From Erwinia sp. HDF1-3R (GTDB lineage: Bacteria > Pseudomonadota > Gammaproteobacteria > Enterobacterales > Enterobacteriaceae), in the NCBI RefSeq assembly GCF_039621855.1, contig NZ_CP155071.1, forward strand, positions 186,001 through 250,000: a DNA stretch of 64,000 nt, read 5' to 3'. Shown piece after piece: positions 60,232 through 64,000 of the stretch. Under the pieces are notes generated by a model. That model ran no database searches and was not told the origin of the DNA. It saw only the letters and a program-made list of their open reading frames with translations. The translations under genes and the position numbers were made by a program. Position 1 is the first letter of the stretch. Every line of letters begins with the position of its first letter.

Positions 60232-60990
60232 ATGGCTGTTGAAGATACCCAACCGCTTATCAGTCATCTGATTGAACTGCGTAAGCGCCTGCTGAACTGT
60301 ATTATTGCCGTATTGGGCATTTTTATGTGCCTGGCCTGGTTTTCCAACGATATCTATCAGCTGGTCTCTGCCCCGCTGATCAAACAGATGCCGGCTGGAG
60401 CCAGTATGATTGCCACCGACGTGGCTTCACCGTTTTTTACCCCGATCAAACTGACGATTATCGTCTCGGTCTTCCTGGCCGTACCGGTGATCCTCTATCA
60501 GATTTGGGCGTTTATCGCGCCAGCGCTCTACCGTCATGAACGCAAACTGGTTATGCCGCTGCTGTTTTCCAGTTCATTCCTATTCTATATCGGCATGGCT
60601 TTCGCCTATTTTATTGTCTTTCCGCTGGCCTTTGGCTTTTTCGCCAAGACGGCACCGCAGGGCGTACTGATTGCCACCGACATCAACAATTATCTCGATT
60701 TTGTGATGTCGTTATTTATGGCCTTCGGTGTCTCTTTCGAGGTGCCGATTGCTATCGTCCTGATCTGCTGGACCGGTCTGACGACCCCGGAAGATTTGAA
60801 AAAAAAGCGCCCGTACGTGTTGGTGGGTGCCTTCGTGGTGGGGATGCTGTTAACGCCGCCTGACGTCTTCTCGCAAACGTTGCTGGCTATTCCGATGTAC
60901 TGCCTGTTCGAGATTGGCGTTTTCTTCGCACGCTTCTACGTGGGCAAACGGCGCCGGGACGATCTACAGGAAGAGGACGAAGCAGAGTGA
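60232..60990 (+). CDS. tatC: Sec-independent translocase subunit TatC
   Basis: Six-span core of the Tat translocon that binds twin-arginine signals. The 252 residues (E. coli 258) include the cytoplasmic N-terminus [19 protein letters not shown], the Pro/Phe-containing first periplasmic loop, and [18 protein letters not shown] in helix 4. A charged C-terminal tail follows ([17 protein letters not shown]). It follows tatB by two bases. Confidence 0.97.
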   Translation: MAVEDTQPLISHLIELRKRLLNCIIAVLGIFMCLAWFSNDIYQLVSAPLIKQMPAGASMIATDVASPFFTPIKLTIIVSVFLAVPVILYQIWAFIAPALYRHERKLVMPLLFSSSFLFYIGMAFAYFIVFPLAFGFFAKTAPQGVLIATDINNYLDFVMSLFMAFGVSFEVPIAIVLICWTGLTTPEDLKKKRPYVLVGAFVVGMLLTPPDVFSQTLLAIPMYCLFEIGVFFARFYVGKRRRDDLQEEDEAE

Positions 60991-61031
60991 CAGAGAGGCT
61001 CTGATCCAACGCCTTGCGTTCAACTCAATTT

Positions 61032-61059
61032 CGTAAACCGCCCGTCAGGGCGGTTTACG
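61032..61059 (+). terminator. Hairpin between tatC and tatD
   Basis: CGTAAACCGCCC / GGGCGGTTTACG, a 12-base perfect stem with a GTCA loop. Only TTT follows, and the tatD ribosome-binding site begins at its foot, so it may partly terminate tatABC or set tatD expression. Confidence 0.7.
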
Positions 61060-61072
61060 TTTGGAATACGGT

Positions 61073-61858
61073 ATGTTTGATATTGGTGTAAATCTGACCA
61101 GTACCCAGTTCGCGAAGGATCGTGACAGCGTAGTAAAACGTGCTCAACAGGCGGGGATTACTGGCCTGCTGCTGACCGGTACCAACGCACTTGAAAGCCA
61201 GCAGGCACAAAGCCTTGCCGCCCGCCGCCCCGGCTACTGCTGGTCTACCGCCGGTGTCCATCCTCATCATGCCGCCGAATGGTCTGCTGAAACGGCTGCC
61301 ACGCTCAAAAGGCTGGCGGAGAGTGAGCAGGTGGTGGCCATCGGCGAGTGCGGTCTGGACTTCAACCGCAATATTTCTGAGCCTGAGCAGCAGGTTTATG
61401 CATTCAATGCGCAGCTGAAGCTCGCTGCTGAACTGGCGATGCCGGTTTTTCTCCACTGTCGTGAAGCCCATGACCGCTTTCTTGACGTATTGACGCCATG
61501 GCTGCCAATGCTGCCCGGTGCGGTGGTTCACTGCTTTACCGGGACACAGTCAGAGCTTGAAGCCTGTCTGGCGGCGGGCCTCTATATTGGTATTACCGGT
61601 TGGGTGTGTGATGAACGGCGCGGTACAGAATTGCGTAGCCTGATGCCGTTAATTCCGGCCGACAGGTTGCTGCTGGAAACGGACGCGCCCTGGCTGCTAC
61701 CCCGCGATATGCGACCCAGGCCCCCCTCAAGGCGCAATGAGCCCTGCTTTCTTCCTCATATAGTGCAGCAGGTTGCCGCGCTAAGGGGAGAAGAAGCGGA
61801 GAGTCTGGGGCAGCAGTGTGACCGCAACGCGCGCCGGTTATTCCGGCTGGCGGAGTAG
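61073..61858 (+). CDS. tatD: Metal-dependent 3'-5' DNase/RNase TatD
   Basis: TIM-barrel metal nuclease with reported 3'-5' exonuclease activity in DNA repair; not needed for Tat export despite the name. ATG gives 261 residues (E. coli about 260). Metal ligands are visible in [36 protein letters not shown] and [14 protein letters not shown] four codons upstream is an alternative start that would begin inside the preceding hairpin's 3' flank. Confidence 0.95.
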   Translation: MFDIGVNLTSTQFAKDRDSVVKRAQQAGITGLLLTGTNALESQQAQSLAARRPGYCWSTAGVHPHHAAEWSAETAATLKRLAESEQVVAIGECGLDFNRNISEPEQQVYAFNAQLKLAAELAMPVFLHCREAHDRFLDVLTPWLPMLPGAVVHCFTGTQSELEACLAAGLYIGITGWVCDERRGTELRSLMPLIPADRLLLETDAPWLLPRDMRPRPPSRRNEPCFLPHIVQQVAALRGEEAESLGQQCDRNARRLFRLAE

Positions 61859-61949
61859 GGCTGGATGGCCTTAAGGGGCAGATAGTAGCGGAGTCAGTTA
61901 GCGAGCCATAAGGTCGGTCAGCGCGATACGTTGAGGGAGCAGATAAGCG

Positions 61950-62438
61950 TTACAGCTTCTGGAATTGCAGATTGTCCACGCTGCGTACAATCTGCTTATT
62001 GAGCAGGTTAAGCAGCAGCATTGATCGCGCCTCACCGTCGGGTTCGGTGAAGATGGCTTTGAGTCCTTCAAAGGCACCGTCGGTGATCAACACCATGTCA
62101 CCCGGCAGCGGCAGGTCAGGATCAAGCAGGCAGGCAGCGGGCTGCGTCTCCAGCGCGGTAATGACATCCTGCGGCACGGTGGCGGGCTGCGTACCAAAGC
62201 GAACAAAATGGCTGACGCCCCGCGTAGCGCTGATGGTGGTGGTGTGGATCGACTCGGGGTCGAACTCAATAAAGAGATAGTTAGGAAACAGAGGTTCTTT
62301 CACCTGAGTGCGCTTTCCGCGAACCAATTTCTCTAGTGCAATCATTGGGCTGAGACAATGCACCGCCTGGCGCTCAAGATGTTCTTTTGCGCGAAGCAGC
62401 TGGCCACGTTTGCAGTAAAGTAAATACCAGGATTCCAT
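61950..62438 (-). CDS. rfaH: Transcription antiterminator RfaH
   Basis: NusG paralogue recruited at ops elements to promote elongation of LPS, capsule and other long operons. The 162 residues equal E. coli RfaH. An NGN domain (about 1–100; [20 protein letters not shown]) is joined to the fold-switching KOW domain (about 110–162). No ops element was found in the window, so its targets lie elsewhere. Confidence 0.97.
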   Translation of the reverse strand: MESWYLLYCKRGQLLRAKEHLERQAVHCLSPMIALEKLVRGKRTQVKEPLFPNYLFIEFDPESIHTTTISATRGVSHFVRFGTQPATVPQDVITALETQPAACLLDPDLPLPGDMVLITDGAFEGLKAIFTEPDGEARSMLLLNLLNKQIVRSVDNLQFQKL

Positions 62439-62764
62439 AACGTCACTTTTTGATAATCAGGCCGCTAAGAATACCAAACTCGCCGCGAGAGTCATAGCTG
62501 GTTCAAGGTGAGATGCGGCCTGAACGAAATTCTGCCTGGCCCAAACCTGTTATGCAATCCTGTAAATTAACGGAATAACGTCGAAATAACTGGTACTGAT
62601 ATTTGTTGATGCGAATAGTGGTTGAATTTGTTTATGCAGATGCCGGTTGGAAATGTAATCCCTTTGCTGTCTACGAGCGACCTCGCATTGGCTTCGAAAA
62701 ACTCAGCACAGCGTCCGAATCATCCCTATAATGGCCAATTCACTGACCCAAATGATGAGAAGTC
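62439..62764. promoter_or_regulatory. rfaH–ubiD divergent intergenic region
   Basis: No gene is seen in 326 bp. A perfect TATAAT hexamer at 62727–62732, about 33 bp before the ubiD ATG, is the likely ubiD -10 element; its -35 is weak. The rfaH promoter was not resolved. Confidence 0.5.
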
Positions 62765-64000
62765 ATGAAATACCACGACTTACGCGATTTTCTGTCACTG
62801 CTTGAGCAACGCGGGGACCTGAAACGTATTAAACACGAGATCGACCCCTGCCTGGAAATGACTGAAATTGCCGACCGCACACTGCGGGCGGGCGGGCCTG
62901 CGCTGCTCTTCGAAAACCCCAAAGGCTACAGTATGCCGGTACTGTGCAATCTTTTCGGTACGCCGGAAAGGGTGGCATTGGGGATGGGACAGGAGAGCGT
63001 TTCGGCGCTGCGTGAAGTAGGACGCCTGCTGGCCTTTCTGAAAGAGCCCGAGCCTCCGCGCGGTTTCCGTGACTTCTTTGATAAAATGCCGCAGTGGAAG
63101 CAGGTGTTGAATATGCCGACCAAACGCCTGCGGGATGCCCCCTGTCAGCAGCAAATCTGGCAGGGCGACGAGGTGGATTTACATCAGATCCCGGTGATGA
63201 AGTGCTGGCCTGAAGATGCGGCGCCGCTGATCACCTGGGGGCTGACGGTAACGCGCGGCCCAAATAAAGAACGGCAAAACCTGGGTATCTATCGCCAGCA
63301 GGTCATTGGCAAGAACAAACTGATTATGCGCTGGCTTTCTCATCGCGGCGGCGCGCTCGATTTTCAGGAGTGGTGTCAGCAGCATCCCGGTGAGCGTTTC
63401 CCGGTTTCCGTCGCGCTGGGGGCCGACCCCGCTACCATTCTCGGTGCCGTTACGCCGGTTCCGGACACGCTATCCGAGTATGCCTTTGCCGGGCTGCTTC
63501 GCGGCACGAAATCCGAAGTGGTTAAGTGTATCTCCAACGACCTGGAAGTCCCCGCCAGCGCTGAGATTGTGCTGGAGGGATACATTGAGCAGGGCGAACT
63601 GGCCCCGGAAGGCCCCTATGGCGATCACACCGGTTATTATAATGAAATAGATAATTTTCCGGTTTTCACCGTAACCCATATCACACAGCGCCGCGATGCC
63701 ATCTATCATTCAACCTATACGGGACGTCCACCCGATGAACCCGCCGTGCTGGGTGTGGCGCTGAACGAAGTCTTTGTTCCCATTCTGCAAAAGCAGTTTC
63801 CTGAAATTGTTGATTTTTACCTGCCTCCTGAGGGATGCTCATATCGCCTGGCAGTGGTAACCATTAAAAAGCAGTATGCGGGGCATGCCAAGCGGGTAAT
63901 GATGGGAGTCTGGTCTTTCCTGCGGCAGTTTATGTATACCAAGTTTGTTATTGTTTGCGATGATGACGTCAACGCTCGCGACTGGAATGATGTTATCTGG
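62765..64000 (+). CDS. ubiD: 4-hydroxy-3-polyprenylbenzoate decarboxylase UbiD (3' end outside window)
   Basis: Prenylated-FMN-dependent decarboxylase that removes the carboxyl of 3-octaprenyl-4-hydroxybenzoate in ubiquinone synthesis. 412 codons are visible of about 497 in E. coli. Start [20 protein letters not shown]. The prenyl-FMN/metal region includes [19 protein letters not shown] and VALGADP. The catalytic Glu region is [20 protein letters not shown]. It runs off the window end without a frameshift. Confidence 0.97.
   Translation, partial: MKYHDLRDFLSLLEQRGDLKRIKHEIDPCLEMTEIADRTLRAGGPALLFENPKGYSMPVLCNLFGTPERVALGMGQESVSALREVGRLLAFLKEPEPPRGFRDFFDKMPQWKQVLNMPTKRLRDAPCQQQIWQGDEVDLHQIPVMKCWPEDAAPLITWGLTVTRGPNKERQNLGIYRQQVIGKNKLIMRWLSHRGGALDFQEWCQQHPGERFPVSVALGADPATILGAVTPVPDTLSEYAFAGLLRGTKSEVVKCISNDLEVPASAEIVLEGYIEQGELAPEGPYGDHTGYYNEIDNFPVFTVTHITQRRDAIYHSTYTGRPPDEPAVLGVALNEVFVPILQKQFPEIVDFYLPPEGCSYRLAVVTIKKQYAGHAKRVMMGVWSFLRQFMYTKFVIVCDDDVNARDWNDVIW

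Overview
The window is an enterobacterial chromosome segment. Almost every gene is a close match, in order and in protein length, to the Escherichia coli ilvC–ubiD region (the ~85 min region of K-12). DNA is moderately GC-rich. Several E. coli neighbours are missing (rffGH, yifK, aslAB, cyaY, rhtC), and other genes sit here that lie elsewhere in E. coli (glpTQ, a yehS-type gene, a WbuC-type cupin gene). This suggests a member of Enterobacterales outside the Escherichia/Salmonella group, perhaps Erwiniaceae (Erwinia/Pantoea-like). The family assignment is inference from gene content and general recall, not from a database search.

Layout. 1–9.9 kb: partial ilvY, ilvC, ppiC, rep, gppA, rhlB, trxA and rho (branched-chain amino acids, helicases, ppGpp, thioredoxin, transcription termination). 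10.1–21 kb: the enterobacterial common antigen operon wecA-wzzE-wecB-wecC-wecD-wecE-wzxE-wecF-wzyE-wecG, tightly packed with 4-base overlaps and without rffG/rffH. 21.2–21.8 kb: tRNA cluster Arg-His-Leu-Pro-Pro with a duplicated tRNA-Pro. 21.8–22.6 kb: a gene-free stretch with a 66-bp repeat, a (CTACCTG)n array and the small RNA gene glmZ with sigma-54 promoter and GlrR sites. 22.6–29.5 kb: hemCDXY divergent from cyaA. 29.6–35.3 kb: lptM-dapF-yigA-xerC-yigB-uvrD. 35.4–45.3 kb: a WbuC-type cupin gene, corA with a short leader ORF, rarD, yigI, pldA, recQ, rhtB, pldB, yigL and glpQ. 45.4–49.1 kb: glpT, yigM, a microcin-like double-glycine-leader peptide gene, and yehS. 49.1–64 kb: metR/metE, a dienelactone hydrolase gene, udp, rmuC, ubiE-ubiJ-ubiB, tatABCD, rfaH and partial ubiD.

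The genes form several working units: the ECA assembly line (undecaprenyl-linked trisaccharide synthesis, flipping, polymerisation and chain-length control), haem precursor synthesis from porphobilinogen to uroporphyrinogen III, ubiquinone synthesis (UbiE, UbiJ, UbiB, UbiD), Tat protein export, glycerol-3-phosphate diester use (GlpQ periplasmic, GlpT inner membrane), and Mg2+ uptake by CorA.

The least explained element is the 81-residue peptide gene at about 48.0–48.3 kb. It has a class II microcin-type leader ending in Ser-Gly-Ala and two cysteines, with no exporter or immunity gene nearby. A canonical G-quadruplex motif lies upstream of it. The repeat tracts near 21.9–22.1 kb and 35.3–35.4 kb are the other structures not explained by known genes.
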